Part shown: piece by piece, positions 53,957 through 61,901 of the stretch
Position numbering within the stretch: position 1 is the stretch's first letter
Layout: the number at the start of each line of letters is the position of its first letter
Source: Sphingomonas sp. HMP9
GTDB taxonomy: Bacteria; Pseudomonadota; Alphaproteobacteria; Sphingomonadales; Sphingomonadaceae
Reading direction: 5' to 3'
DNA length: 64,000 nt
NCBI RefSeq assembly: GCF_013374115.1
Contig: NZ_AP022673.1
Span: forward strand, 2,012,501 to 2,076,500
The notes under the pieces: generated by a model
The model's database searches: none
The model's input: the letters and a program-made list of their open reading frames with translations, nothing else
What the model was told of the DNA's origin: nothing
Program-made: the position numbers and the translations under genes

Positions 53957-54385
53957 ATGACCACACGCAGCGGTTCGGCAAAGTATGAAGGCCTCGGCAA
54001 GAGCGGCAAGGGTCATGTCTCGACCCAGTCGGGCGTGCTGTCCAATAGCCCCTACGGGTTCAACACGCGGTTCGAGAACGAGCCGGGCACCAACCCCGAG
54101 GAGCTGATCGCGGCGGCGCATGCGAGCTGCTTCACGATGGCGCTGAGCTTCGCGCTCGCGGGCAAGGGCTATGAGGCGGGTACGCTGGAAACCTCGGCGA
54201 AGGTAACGCTCGACAAAGATGGCGACGGCTTCACGATCACCAAGTCGGCGCTGACGCTGAACGCGAAGATCGACGGCATCTCGAAGGACGAGTTCGAGGC
54301 GATCGCCGCGGACGCCAAGGCGAACTGCCCGGTGTCGAAGGTGCTCAACGCCGAGATCACGCTGGAGCCTAATCTCGCCGCGTAA
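53957..54385 (+). CDS. OsmC/Ohr-family peroxide-resistance protein
   Basis: A 142-residue cytoplasmic protein. The two reactive cysteines sit in AAHASCFTMALS (first) and KANCPVSKVL (second), with Glu in NPEELIAA, as required for thiol-dependent reduction of organic hydroperoxides. The sequence is closer to OsmC than Ohr by its NCPVSKVL ending. Starting ATG has AAGGAT upstream. It lies between two glycine-zipper genes on the same strand. Confidence 0.92.
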   Translation: MTTRSGSAKYEGLGKSGKGHVSTQSGVLSNSPYGFNTRFENEPGTNPEELIAAAHASCFTMALSFALAGKGYEAGTLETSAKVTLDKDGDGFTITKSALTLNAKIDGISKDEFEAIAADAKANCPVSKVLNAEITLEPNLAA

Positions 54386-54496
54386 AAGCGCCTGATTGCA
54401 ACGACCTGTCGGCCGGCTGACGGCGCGGTAGTTTGCGGTTCACGCAACCCGCGCGTCGGCTGGCCGTTCTCTTTCCATATTATCGGGAGAGAGACG

Positions 54497-55093
54497 ATGC
54501 GTATTGCCCTTCTATCGGCAGCCCTTGCCGCCACGGCGTTCGGCGCGATCCCCGCGACCGCGCAGTCGACCGTACGGGGCGCCAATCGCGAATATAACGA
54601 TCAGGTCCGCGACGCACGGCGCGAGTATCGCCGGGACGTGCGCGATGCCGATTCCCGCCGCGATGTGCGTGATGCCCGCCGGGATTACCGTGACGAGGTC
54701 CGTGACGCGCGGCAGGACCGCCGCGGCGATATTCGCGACATCCGCCATGACAATGGGCGGAACGGCAACTGGCAGCAATATCGGGGGTATGACTATAACC
54801 GGTACGAGCGCGGCCAGCGCGGCTATTTCGCCGACCGCTACTACCGCGACGGGCGCTATTATCAGGAGCGTCGCCTGGGCCGGAACGACCGGATCTATCG
54901 TGGCGGTAACAGGCGCTATTATTGCCGCCGCAACGACGGGACCACGGGCCTGATCATCGGCGGGCTCGCTGGCGGCGTGCTCGGCAACGTGATTGCAGGC
55001 GGCGGTTCGCAGCTGCTCGGTACGCTGATCGGTGCAGGTGGTGGCGCGGTGCTCGGCTCATCGATCGACCGGGGCAGCGTGCGCTGCCGTTGA
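54497..55093 (+). CDS. RcnB-like exported protein with C-terminal glycine zipper
   Basis: A 198-residue protein: signal peptide MRIALLSAALAATAFGAIPA (cleavage after TAQ), an Arg/Asp-rich repeat of V-R-D-A-R-R-x-Y-R units (about 30-80, likely a charged coiled helix), a Tyr/Arg-rich RcnB-like middle, then a glycine zipper (GLIIGGLAGGVLGNVIAGGG). The YYCRRNDGTTG entry to the zipper and the final RCR match the protein at 53551, so they share an ancestor. RcnB proteins concern metal or envelope stress; exact role unknown. Confidence 0.82.
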   Translation: MRIALLSAALAATAFGAIPATAQSTVRGANREYNDQVRDARREYRRDVRDADSRRDVRDARRDYRDEVRDARQDRRGDIRDIRHDNGRNGNWQQYRGYDYNRYERGQRGYFADRYYRDGRYYQERRLGRNDRIYRGGNRRYYCRRNDGTTGLIIGGLAGGVLGNVIAGGGSQLLGTLIGAGGGAVLGSSIDRGSVRCR

Positions 55094-55116
55094 GCCGGCA
55101 TCTTCAGTCTACAGAC

Positions 55117-55146
55117 GGGCCCGGCCGAAACGCCGGGCCCTTCTTT
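55117..55146 (+). terminator. Intrinsic terminator of the RcnB-like gene
   Basis: GGGCCCGGC-CGAAAC-GCCGGGCCC followed by TTCTTT: a 9-bp perfect stem with a T-rich tail, 24 bases after the stop. Confidence 0.85.
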
Positions 55147-55149
55147 ACG

Positions 55150-55371
55150 TCATAAGATGCCACCGCCGAGGCTGAGGCGGATCGCGAAGATGATGATCAG
55201 GACGATGTTGAGGTTGCGGCCGCCGTTGCTCGACGAAAGCGCGCCGACGGCGGCGCCGACGATCCCGATCGGGATGACGAGCCAGTTCATCCAGCCGAGC
55301 AGCGGAATGAAGGCAACGAGGCCGAGCACCAGGGTGACGAGGCCGATGAGGATCGAGACGATGTTCAGCAT
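55150..55371 (-). CDS. Small membrane protein, two to three helices
   Basis: A 73-residue hydrophobic protein: helices about 3-22 (NIVSILIGLVTLVLGLVAFI), 27-45 and 54-70. A short SSSNGGRN loop lies between the last two. The layout resembles small uncharacterised Alphaproteobacterial membrane proteins; no function is known. It converges on the RcnB-like gene, whose terminator ends four bases from its stop. Confidence 0.7.
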   Translation of the reverse strand: MLNIVSILIGLVTLVLGLVAFIPLLGWMNWLVIPIGIVGAAVGALSSSNGGRNLNIVLIIIFAIRLSLGGGIL

Positions 55372-55486
55372 GGCGTGAACATGGCGAGTCGGACCGGTTC
55401 CGGCAAGATCGACGTCGTGGGCTCATTGATCGGAGCGCGCGTGGAAAACGCTTTCTTCACCGTCTTTCGCGCATAGGATTGCGTTG

Positions 55487-56218
55487 ATGAGTTTTCCCTT
55501 GCGCCCCGCCCTGGTCCTTTTGTCGCTCGCGCTGGCGTCGTGTGGACGATCGTCGACCGATCAGCAGGATCTCAACAGCCTCGATGCCGAGCTGACCAAT
55601 GGCGCGGTGCGGGATCCGGCGCTGACGTCGTCGCTGGGCGGGCAGATCATGGTCGATCCGCGGCTGGCGCAGTCGTCGAACACCGATGCGGTGCGACCGG
55701 CGCCTCGGCCGGACAATGGCGCGGCACCGCCCGAGGGTCCGCTCCAGGCCGATCCTGTCGATGCGCGTACGCTCAGGCGCGCGCCAGCAGCGTCCAACGA
55801 CTGTCCGGAGTGCAAGTCCGCAGACGGCGCGCTGACGCTGGGCGCGCTGGCGGCGCGGCAGAAGACGCCGGACGCGGGGGTCTGTGCGCAGAAGATCGGG
55901 TATTCTGCCGGATGGGCGGACCGGTTGCCGGCGGACCTGCCGCTATATCCGGCCGCGCGGCTGACCGAGGCGGCGGGGGCGGATCAGGACGGGTGTCGCC
56001 TGCGGGTGGTGAGCTTTGCGAGCGCTGCACCGATGCAGAAGATGCTCGACTATTATTATACGAGGGCGACGGCGGCTGGGTATTCGGCTGGGCATAGCAC
56101 TGACGGACGGCAGCATGTGCTGGGCGGGGTTCGGGGGAACGACGCGTATGTGGTATATGTGACCGCGCGGGCTGGCGGCGGGAGCGATGTGGATATGGTG
56201 TCCAACGCCGGTCGGTGA
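55487..56218 (+). CDS. Lipoprotein, unknown function
   Basis: A 243-residue protein with lipoprotein signal PALVLLSLALASC (acylated Cys about 20). The mature part is Pro/Ala-rich to about 110, then a compact domain with conserved-looking cysteines (NDCPECKS, GVCAQKIGYSAGWADRLPAD, QDGCRLRVVSF) and a C-terminal MLDYYYTRATAAGYSA unit. The AGWADRLPADLPLYPAA segment resembles a domain I associate with Sphingomonad lipoproteins, but no name is certain. ATG at 55487 chosen; the preceding TTG is in frame. Confidence 0.7.
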   Translation: MSFPLRPALVLLSLALASCGRSSTDQQDLNSLDAELTNGAVRDPALTSSLGGQIMVDPRLAQSSNTDAVRPAPRPDNGAAPPEGPLQADPVDARTLRRAPAASNDCPECKSADGALTLGALAARQKTPDAGVCAQKIGYSAGWADRLPADLPLYPAARLTEAAGADQDGCRLRVVSFASAAPMQKMLDYYYTRATAAGYSAGHSTDGRQHVLGGVRGNDAYVVYVTARAGGGSDVDMVSNAGR

Positions 56219-56246
56219 GGGTGGGTGAAGCGGTTCCGTGATTATT

Positions 56247-56350
56247 CCACCCCGGCGGAGGCCGGGCCCAATTGGGAAACGCAGCGGACTGAGTGCGTTC
56301 CCTCGTAACTTCCACCTTTCCAATTGGGCCCCGGCCTTCGCCGGGGTGGA
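56247..56350. repeat. Family B palindromic element (copy 4)
   Basis: CCACCCCGGCGGAGGCCGGG and CCCCGGCCTTCGCCGGGGTG arms, inner CCAATTGGG pair, CGTAAC core. Confidence 0.85.
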
Positions 56351-56378
56351 TAGGGGGAAACTGCAGCTGTCCTCCCCT

Positions 56379-56432
56379 GTTCTCCCGCGAAGGCGGGAGC
56401 CCAGACTGGGTCCCGCCTTCGCGGGGAAACAC
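56379..56432. repeat. Family A palindromic element, short form (copy 6)
   Basis: TTCTCCCGCGAAGGCGGGAG and TCCCGCCTTCGCGGGGAA arms around CCCAGACTGGG, 28 bp after the family B copy. Confidence 0.8.
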
Positions 56433-56510
56433 GTTAGGGCGACGGGCCCCACCACGCCCCTCCCCAACCCCCACCTTTCCGTCCGACGCGATTCGCGCTA
56501 GGGCGCGGCG

Positions 56511-56885
56511 ATGTTTCCCCTTCTTTATGTCATGGTCGGTGGCGCGGTCGGTTCCGGCGCGCGCTATCTGACCGGTCGCGCGATGATGGCGCTGCTCGGA
56601 CCCGACTATCCGTTCGGTACGCTGGCGGTGAACCTGATCGGCGGGCTGTTGATGGGCGTACTGGTCGGCGTGCTCGCGCGGAACACCGCGTCTGAGGCCT
56701 GGCGCCTGCTGCTCGCGGTCGGCGTACTCGGTGGCTTCACGACGTTTTCGAGCTTCTCGCTCGACGTCGTCACGTTGATCGAGCGGGGCGCGATCGGCGT
56801 CGCGTTCGGCTATATTCTCCTGTCGGTGATCGGCTCGATCGTCGCAGTATTCGCGGGTCTCACCGCAGTAAGGGCCATCGCATGA
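56511..56885 (+). CDS. crcB: Fluoride exporter CrcB/Fluc
   Basis: A 124-residue four-helix membrane protein forming dual-topology dimers that expel fluoride. Signatures GGAVGSGARY, NLIGGLLMG (asparagine of the pore) and GGFTTFSSFS (phenylalanine box) are intact. No fluoride riboswitch was recognised upstream. Its stop overlaps the pseudouridine synthase start as ATGA. Confidence 0.95.
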   Translation: MFPLLYVMVGGAVGSGARYLTGRAMMALLGPDYPFGTLAVNLIGGLLMGVLVGVLARNTASEAWRLLLAVGVLGGFTTFSSFSLDVVTLIERGAIGVAFGYILLSVIGSIVAVFAGLTAVRAIA

Positions 56886-58183
56886 CCGCGGGCAAGAACG
56901 ATAGCGACTCCGGCTTTCGGGAGTTCAACGTCGGGTTCGACGATGACGGCATCCGGTTGGACCGGTGGTTCAAGCGGCATTTGCCCGACACGAGCTTCAC
57001 GACGGTGGCGATGTGGGCGCGCACCGGCCAGCTGCGCGTCGACGGCACGCGCGCCACGCCGGGCGACCGGATCGCGGCAGGCCAGATGCTGCGCGTGCCC
57101 CCGCCCGAGGCCGACAAGGCCAGCGCCGACGTCGACAAGCCCAGGCGCGTGCGCGAGCGCGTGATCCTGTCGGACGAAGAGACCGAGCTTGCGCAGAGCA
57201 TGGTCATCCACAAGGATTTCCAGGCGTTCGTGCTGAACAAGCCGCCAGGGCTCGCGACTCAGGGCGGCACCAAGACGACGCAGCATGTCGACGGGCTGCT
57301 CGACGGGCTCCAGTATGACAATGAGGGCCGGCCGAAGCTGGTCCACCGGCTCGACAAGGATACGTCGGGCGCGCTGCTGGTGGCGCGCACGTCGCGCGCG
57401 GCGGCGTTCTTCGCCAAGGCGTTTTCGGGCCGTACCGCGCGGAAAGTCTATTGGGCGCTGGTCGTCGACGTGCCCTCGATCGAGGACGGCATGATCGAGC
57501 TGCCGATCGGCAAGCAGCCGGGTACCGGCGGCGAGAAGATGCATGTCGACGAGGCCGAGGGCGCACCGGCGCGTACCCGCTACCGCGTGATCGAGCGCGC
57601 GGGCAACCGCGCGGCGTGGGTTGAATTGCAGCCGTTCACGGGGCGCACGCACCAGCTGCGCGTGCACATGGCGGCGATCGGGCATCCGATCGTCGGCGAC
57701 GGGAAGTATGGCGGCGCGGCGGCGTTCCTGACTGGCGGGATTTCGCGGAAGATGCATCTGCATGCGCGGCGCATTAAGGTGGATCATCCCGATGGCGGAT
57801 CGATCGACGTGACCGCCGGGCTGCCGACGCATTTCGAGGAAAGCCTGAAGCAGCTGGGCTTCGACGAGAAGCTTGGCGATGCGCTGCAGCTCGACGAGAA
57901 GACGCCGCCGTCGCGCGAGGAGATCAAGTCGCGGGCGCGAGCGCATGCAAAGTCGGTGCGCAAGGAGCGGCGCGGCGAGCGGCGTGGGCGTGGTGTGGTT
58001 GAGGACGTTAAGGCACCGGGCGGCAAGCCCGCGGGGCCGAAGACGGGCGGCGTGCGGACGGGTGCGGGCTCGAAGTTCGGCGCGCCGCGGAGTGGGCCTC
58101 GCGTCGAGGGCGCTAAGCCCAGCGGGCGGGGGCGTTCGGGGGGGAAGCCGAGTGGGCCTCGTACGGGGCCGGGTTCGCGCTGA
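56882..58183 (+). CDS. RluA-family 23S rRNA pseudouridine synthase (RluC-like) with basic tail
   Basis: A 433-residue enzyme. An S4-like RNA-binding segment (about 15-75) precedes the catalytic domain; the active-site aspartate is in HRLDKDTSGALLVART and the family block GRTHQLRVHMAAIGHPIVGD follows. RluC-like members modify 23S rRNA uridines. The last 100 residues (from about 335) are low complexity, rich in Lys, Arg, Gly and Pro (GGKPAGPKTGG), and are not part of the core fold; they may add RNA affinity. Coupled to crcB by ATGA, an arrangement common in Alphaproteobacteria. Confidence 0.92.
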   Translation: MTAGKNDSDSGFREFNVGFDDDGIRLDRWFKRHLPDTSFTTVAMWARTGQLRVDGTRATPGDRIAAGQMLRVPPPEADKASADVDKPRRVRERVILSDEETELAQSMVIHKDFQAFVLNKPPGLATQGGTKTTQHVDGLLDGLQYDNEGRPKLVHRLDKDTSGALLVARTSRAAAFFAKAFSGRTARKVYWALVVDVPSIEDGMIELPIGKQPGTGGEKMHVDEAEGAPARTRYRVIERAGNRAAWVELQPFTGRTHQLRVHMAAIGHPIVGDGKYGGAAAFLTGGISRKMHLHARRIKVDHPDGGSIDVTAGLPTHFEESLKQLGFDEKLGDALQLDEKTPPSREEIKSRARAHAKSVRKERRGERRGRGVVEDVKAPGGKPAGPKTGGVRTGAGSKFGAPRSGPRVEGAKPSGRGRSGGKPSGPRTGPGSR

Positions 58184-58215
58184 GTTAACGGATCTACCGG
58201 CCCACTGCTCTAACG

Positions 58216-58320
58216 CCACCCCGGCGCAGGCCGGGGCCCAATTGGAGAGGTGGTAGTAACGGAGCGATACCCTCCGTAACTGCAGTCCCCCAATTGGGCC
58301 CCGGCCTTCGCCGGGGTGGA
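58216..58320. repeat. Family B palindromic element (copy 5)
   Basis: CCACCCCGGCGCAGGCCGGG and CCCCGGCCTTCGCCGGGGTG arms, inner CCCAATTGG/CCAATTGGG, core with GTAACGGAGCGATACC. Confidence 0.85.
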
Positions 58321-58348
58321 GTGGGTGTTGGGGGTGCTCCTTAGTACT

Positions 58349-58430
58349 TGTTCCCCGCGAAGGCGGGGGTCCAGGAGCCACGTTCGTAGCTCTGCTTGAT
58401 TCCTGGGCCCCCGCCTTCGCGGGGGAACAA
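58349..58430. repeat. Family A palindromic element, long form (copy 7)
   Basis: TTGTTCCCCGCGAAGGCGGG and CCGCCTTCGCGGGGGAACAA outer arms with inner CCAGGAGCC / CCTGGG, close to copy 1 in length. Confidence 0.8.
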
Positions 58431-58448
58431 AATGAGGTGCGGGCCCGC

Positions 58449-58943
58449 TTACCGCATCCACCCGCGCAGCAACTGCCGCAGGCCTTCGGTCACCGTGCCG
58501 AACACCATATGCGACGCGACGCTGTACAGATGCGTCGACGGCGCGGTCTTCCAGGGGGCGGCGCCCAGGCCCACCGCGGGCACCGCCGCCTCGTCGAGCA
58601 GCGCGGTGTTCGCCAGCGCGAACGCGGTGCCATAGCCCGCCGTCACCGCGGGGCGGTATTCTGCCGCGACCGCGTAGACGACCCCCAGCCCCGCCCCGAG
58701 CGCATAATGCACCGCCTGCCCGGCGAGCGGCTTGCGATCTTCGGGGATATCGTGGCCCACCACCGCCCGCGACACCGCGTCCGCCGCCTTTTCGGTCGCG
58801 GGCTCCGCATCGCTGTCCGACGACGACAGCGCGGCGACGCCGGCTTGGAAACGATCCATCACGAACGACGCGACGAGCCCCGCGACCAGACCCGCAGCAG
58901 CTGCGGCCCAGATGTTCGGGGTGTCGGCAGGTGCGTGCGCCAT
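58449..58943 (-). CDS. DUF1440 (YagU-like) membrane protein
   Basis: A 164-residue inner-membrane protein with about four helices: AAAAAGLVAGLVASFVMDRF near the start, QAVHYALGAGLGVVYAVAAE in the middle, and a C-terminal helix with SVASHMVFGTVTEGLRQLL. The M-D-R-F after the first helix and H-x-x-F-G near the end fit DUF1440. E. coli YagU is linked to acid resistance; function here is unknown. It is inverted inside an otherwise plus-strand gene row. Confidence 0.8.
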   Translation of the reverse strand: MAHAPADTPNIWAAAAAGLVAGLVASFVMDRFQAGVAALSSSDSDAEPATEKAADAVSRAVVGHDIPEDRKPLAGQAVHYALGAGLGVVYAVAAEYRPAVTAGYGTAFALANTALLDEAAVPAVGLGAAPWKTAPSTHLYSVASHMVFGTVTEGLRQLLRGWMR

Positions 58944-59056
58944 CGTGGGTCTCCTTTGGTCTGCGACACGAACCGTCGAGTAAGACGCGCGTTCCGGTTT
59001 GGCGTTCCCTCGTTCGCCCGGCTGATCTACGAGGCGGGGATGCGTTGGAAAATCTC

Positions 59057-59716
59057 ATGATCCGCCTTGCCGTGTTCGATTGCGACGGCACGCTCGTCGA
59101 CAGCCAGGCGAATATCTGCGTCGCGTGCGAGCGGGCGTTTCAGCAGGCCGGGCTCGTCCCGCCGCCGCGTGCGGAAATTCGCCGGATCGTCGGGCTCAGC
59201 CTCGTCGAGGCGATGCAGGTGCTGCTGCCACAGGCCGACGACGCGCTGCACCGGTCGCTCGCCGCCGACTACAAGGCTGCGTTCCATGCGATGCGCGCGA
59301 GCGGCGAACTGGCCGACGAGCCGTTGTTCGACGGGATCGCCGACGTGCTCCAGACGCTCGCCGACGACGGCTGGGTGCTCGGCGTCGCAACAGGCAAGTC
59401 GGACCGCGGGCTCGCGCATATCCTTGCCGCACACGGGATCACCGACCGGTTCGTGACGTTGCAGACCGCCGATCGCCATCCCTCGAAGCCCGATCCGGCG
59501 ATGCTGTTCGCGGCGATCGCGGAAGCGGGTGCGACCGCGGCAACCACCGCGATGATCGGCGATACGAGCTTCGACATGGCGATGGCGCGCGCGGCGCGGG
59601 TGCGCGCGGTCGGCGTCGCCTGGGGCTATCACGCGGTGCACGAACTGTCGGATGCGGGGGCGGACGTCGTCGCGACCGCGGTGCCCGAGCTGCTGCACAT
59701 GGTCACGCGGCCATGA
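59057..59716 (+). CDS. HAD-superfamily hydrolase (subfamily IA, phosphoglycolate phosphatase-like)
   Basis: A 219-residue phosphatase. The nucleophile motif is FDCDGTLVDSQ, motif II threonine is in VATGKSDRG, the motif III lysine in HPSKPDPAM and motif IV aspartates in MIGDTSFDMAMA. A four-helix cap (about 20-85) marks subfamily IA. The substrate is unknown. The ATG at 59057 starts MIRLAVFDCDG; it overlaps the next gene by ATGA. Confidence 0.9.
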   Translation: MIRLAVFDCDGTLVDSQANICVACERAFQQAGLVPPPRAEIRRIVGLSLVEAMQVLLPQADDALHRSLAADYKAAFHAMRASGELADEPLFDGIADVLQTLADDGWVLGVATGKSDRGLAHILAAHGITDRFVTLQTADRHPSKPDPAMLFAAIAEAGATAATTAMIGDTSFDMAMARAARVRAVGVAWGYHAVHELSDAGADVVATAVPELLHMVTRP

Positions 59717-59931
59717 CCGACGATGAAAAGCTGGCGCAGCGGCGCTGGTTCGTGCTGGTCATCGTGCGGCTGGCGGGGGTCGCGGGGGCGTTGCTCGGCC
59801 TGATCCTGATCGCGCGCGCGCATGATCTGGGACCGAAGATCCTCGGGACGGCGATCGTGCTGTCGGCGATGGCAATGATCGCGACCGTGCCGCGCAGCCT
59901 CGCGCATCGCTGGCGGAGTCCACCCCAATGA
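59713..59931 (+). CDS. Small membrane protein between HAD and ATP12 genes
   Basis: A 72-residue protein with two membrane helices (about 12-32 and 44-60): VLVIVRLAGVAGALLGLILI and KILGTAIVLSAMAMIATVP. It overlaps both neighbours by ATGA, so it is surely translated. No family name is known to me; similar short genes sit before ATP12 in Sphingomonads, suggesting a conserved unit. Confidence 0.8.
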   Translation: MTDDEKLAQRRWFVLVIVRLAGVAGALLGLILIARAHDLGPKILGTAIVLSAMAMIATVPRSLAHRWRSPPQ

Positions 59932-60608
59932 AGCGGTTCTGGAAAGACGTTGCGATCGATGCCGATCGCGTGGTGACGCTTGACGGCAAGCCGGTGCGGA
60001 CGCCCGGGCGGCGGCCGCTGGCGTTGCCGACCGCGGCGCTGGCCGAGGCGGTCGCCGACGAATGGCGCAGCGTCGGTGAGACGATCGATCCGCGGACGAT
60101 GCCGCTGACGGGGCTCGCCAATGCGGCGACCGATCCGATCGCGAACGATCCGACGCAGTTTGCCGCGCGGCTGGCGGCCTATGGCGAGAGCGACCTGCTC
60201 TGCTACCGCGCCGAGGGGCCGCCGTTGCTGGTCGAGCGGCAGGCGGCGGCGTGGGATCCGCTGCTCGACTGGGCGCGCGCGCGGTATGACGTCACGTTCG
60301 CGGTGACTGCGGGGGTGATGCACGTCGCGCAGCCCCCCGCGACGATCGCGCGGCTGCGCGAGGCGGTCGCGGCGTATGACGATTTCCGGCTCGCGGGGCT
60401 GTCGCCCGTGGTGTCGCTGACCGGATCGCTGGTGATCGGGCTGGCGCTGATCGAGGGCGAGATCGACGCGGACGCGGCCTGGGCGGCGGCGGGGCTCGAC
60501 GAGGACTGGTCGATCGAGATGTGGGGCGAGGACTGGCAGGCCGCCGAGTTGCGCGAACTCAAGCGCCAGGAATTCGCGCGCGGCGTGGCGTTTCTGGGGA
60601 TGCTCTAG
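59928..60608 (+). CDS. ATP12-family F1-ATPase assembly chaperone
   Basis: A 226-residue soluble protein. MKRFWKDVAI at the start, VTLDGKPVRTPGRRPLALPT, and SDLLCYRAEGPPLLVERQ are hallmarks of ATP12; the helical C-terminus has EDWSIEMWGEDWQAAELRE. ATP12 binds the F1 alpha subunit during ATP synthase assembly in mitochondria and Alphaproteobacteria, which supports the taxonomic placing. Last gene of an ATGA-coupled trio. Confidence 0.93.
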   Translation: MKRFWKDVAIDADRVVTLDGKPVRTPGRRPLALPTAALAEAVADEWRSVGETIDPRTMPLTGLANAATDPIANDPTQFAARLAAYGESDLLCYRAEGPPLLVERQAAAWDPLLDWARARYDVTFAVTAGVMHVAQPPATIARLREAVAAYDDFRLAGLSPVVSLTGSLVIGLALIEGEIDADAAWAAAGLDEDWSIEMWGEDWQAAELRELKRQEFARGVAFLGML

Positions 60609-60612
60609 CCTT

Positions 60613-60697
60613 TCGTCATCCTGGACCCGATCCAGGATCCAGAGCCACGGGCGTTGACGCGTTCGGCTCTGGATCCTGACTTCCGTCAGGATGACGG
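60613..60697. repeat. Family C-related element with hybrid arms (copy 5)
   Basis: Left arm CGTCATCCTGGACCCGATCC, right arm CCTGACTTCCGTCAGGATGA. The left arm follows the GGACCCGATCCAGG variant while the right keeps the GTCAGGAT type. It lies between convergent ATP12 and gmk genes. Confidence 0.8.
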
Positions 60698-60701
60698 GGG
60701 C

Positions 60702-61352
60702 TTAACGCGTCAAGCGGCGGATGAAGCCGATCAGTCCGGTCTGGCGCGAGCGCTTGAGGCGTTCGGCGGCCAGGATCGTCTTCACGCCGCGGATGCAGCT
60801 GTCGACATCGTCGTTGACCAAGACGTAATCATAGCCGTCCCAGTGGCTGACCTCGTTCGCCGCGCGCGACATGCGGGCTTCGATCACGTCGGTCGAGTCG
60901 GTGCCGCGGCTGGTGAGCCGGCGGTGGAGTTCTTCCATCGATGGCGGGAAGATGAAGACGCGGACGACGTCGCCGCCGGCGATCTGGAACAGCTGCTGCG
61001 CGCCCTGCCAGTCGATGTCGAACAGCACGTCCTTGCCGGCCGCCAGCATCTCCTCGACCTGTGCGCGCGGCGTGCCGTAGCGGTGGTTGAAGACATGCGC
61101 CCATTCGAGGAACTCGTCGTTCGCGACCATGTCGCGAAACCCCTCGAGATCGGTGAAATGGTAATCCTTGCCGTCGACTTCGCCCGGCCGCATCGACCGA
61201 GTCGTCACCGAGACCGACATCTCCAGCTCATGCTCGTCGGCAAGCAATCGGCGCGCGATCGTCGACTTGCCGGCGCCCGACGGCGAGGACAGGACGAACA
61301 GGACGCCGCGGCGACGGAAACCATGCGGGTCGGACGGAAGTGTGTGGGGCAT
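60702..61352 (-). CDS. gmk: Guanylate kinase
   Basis: A 216-residue kinase converting GMP to GDP. The P-loop is SSPSGAGKSTI; the GMP-binding SVSVTTRSMRPGEVDGKDYHF and FDIDWQGAQQL are conserved. The ATG at 61352 gives a slightly long but normal N-terminus (MPHTLPSDPHGFRRRG); a farther start at 61412 was not favoured. Two small genes lie just upstream on the same strand. Confidence 0.96.
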   Translation of the reverse strand: MPHTLPSDPHGFRRRGVLFVLSSPSGAGKSTIARRLLADEHELEMSVSVTTRSMRPGEVDGKDYHFTDLEGFRDMVANDEFLEWAHVFNHRYGTPRAQVEEMLAAGKDVLFDIDWQGAQQLFQIAGGDVVRVFIFPPSMEELHRRLTSRGTDSTDVIEARMSRAANEVSHWDGYDYVLVNDDVDSCIRGVKTILAAERLKRSRQTGLIGFIRRLTR

Positions 61353-61424
61353 GCGCGCCCTTGCCGCGGACTGCGCATGGGCGTCAACCCATGCGCGGCC
61401 CGCATGTGTCATTCCGGCGGCGGA

Positions 61425-61625
61425 TCAGTAGCCGGCCTTGCGCGCCTTGTTGCGGTCATACGCCTTCTTGGCCGCGTAGCCGCCGCCGAGGACCATGCCG
61501 AGCGGACCCATGCGACGCAGCACGCTCATTGCGACCACGCCCTTGACCGCGCCCGATGCGCCGCCCGAACCGTCACGACGACCCATTTCGCGGCCAACCA
61601 ATGCACTGATGATACGTCCGATCAT
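61425..61625 (-). CDS. Small basic hypothetical protein (pair, second gene)
   Basis: A 66-residue protein with a short hydrophobic N-terminus (MIGRIISALVGREMGRR) and a Gly-rich hydrophobic stretch (RRMGPLGMVLGGGYAAKKAY) ending in a basic tail. No family recognised. Its ATG overlaps the stop of the gene at 61834 as ATGA, so the two are made together. Confidence 0.7.
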   Translation of the reverse strand: MIGRIISALVGREMGRRDGSGGASGAVKGVVAMSVLRRMGPLGMVLGGGYAAKKAYDRNKARKAGY

Positions 61626-61834
61626 GACTTAACCTCTCCGAAAACCTGGTCCTTGAGTTCCGCTGCACCGCGCAGCACCGCCCAGCCGATCGCGTAGGTC
61701 ACGGCCAGCGGCACGACGATCTTAAGTACGTTGGCGGTGATCGCACCGATGATCGCGCCGTCCGCGTTACCGTCATCGCCGCTGAGCGAGTCGATGCCTG
61801 CGCCGATCAGCGCGCCTATGGTCGTTGCGCCCAC
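61622..61834 (-). CDS. Small membrane protein (pair, first gene)
   Basis: A 70-residue protein: an N-terminal glycine-rich helix (TTIGALIGAGIDSLSGDDGN), then one clear membrane helix (about 35-57, ANVLKIVVPLAVTYAIGWAV) and an acidic/basic tail. No family recognised. Coupled by ATGA to the next small gene and 270 bp upstream of gmk. Confidence 0.7.
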   Translation of the reverse strand: MGATTIGALIGAGIDSLSGDDGNADGAIIGAITANVLKIVVPLAVTYAIGWAVLRGAAELKDQVFGEVKS

Positions 61835-61901
61835 GTAATTTCTCCTGTCCGTGTGGCGGGTTAGCGCGCGAACGGCGATTGGGTTCCGACTTCACCAGCA
61901 T

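Noticed and set aside
56433..56510. Possible fluoride riboswitch before crcB
   Set aside because: The short leader lacks the conserved crcB-motif stems; a lone GGCGATG is not enough.
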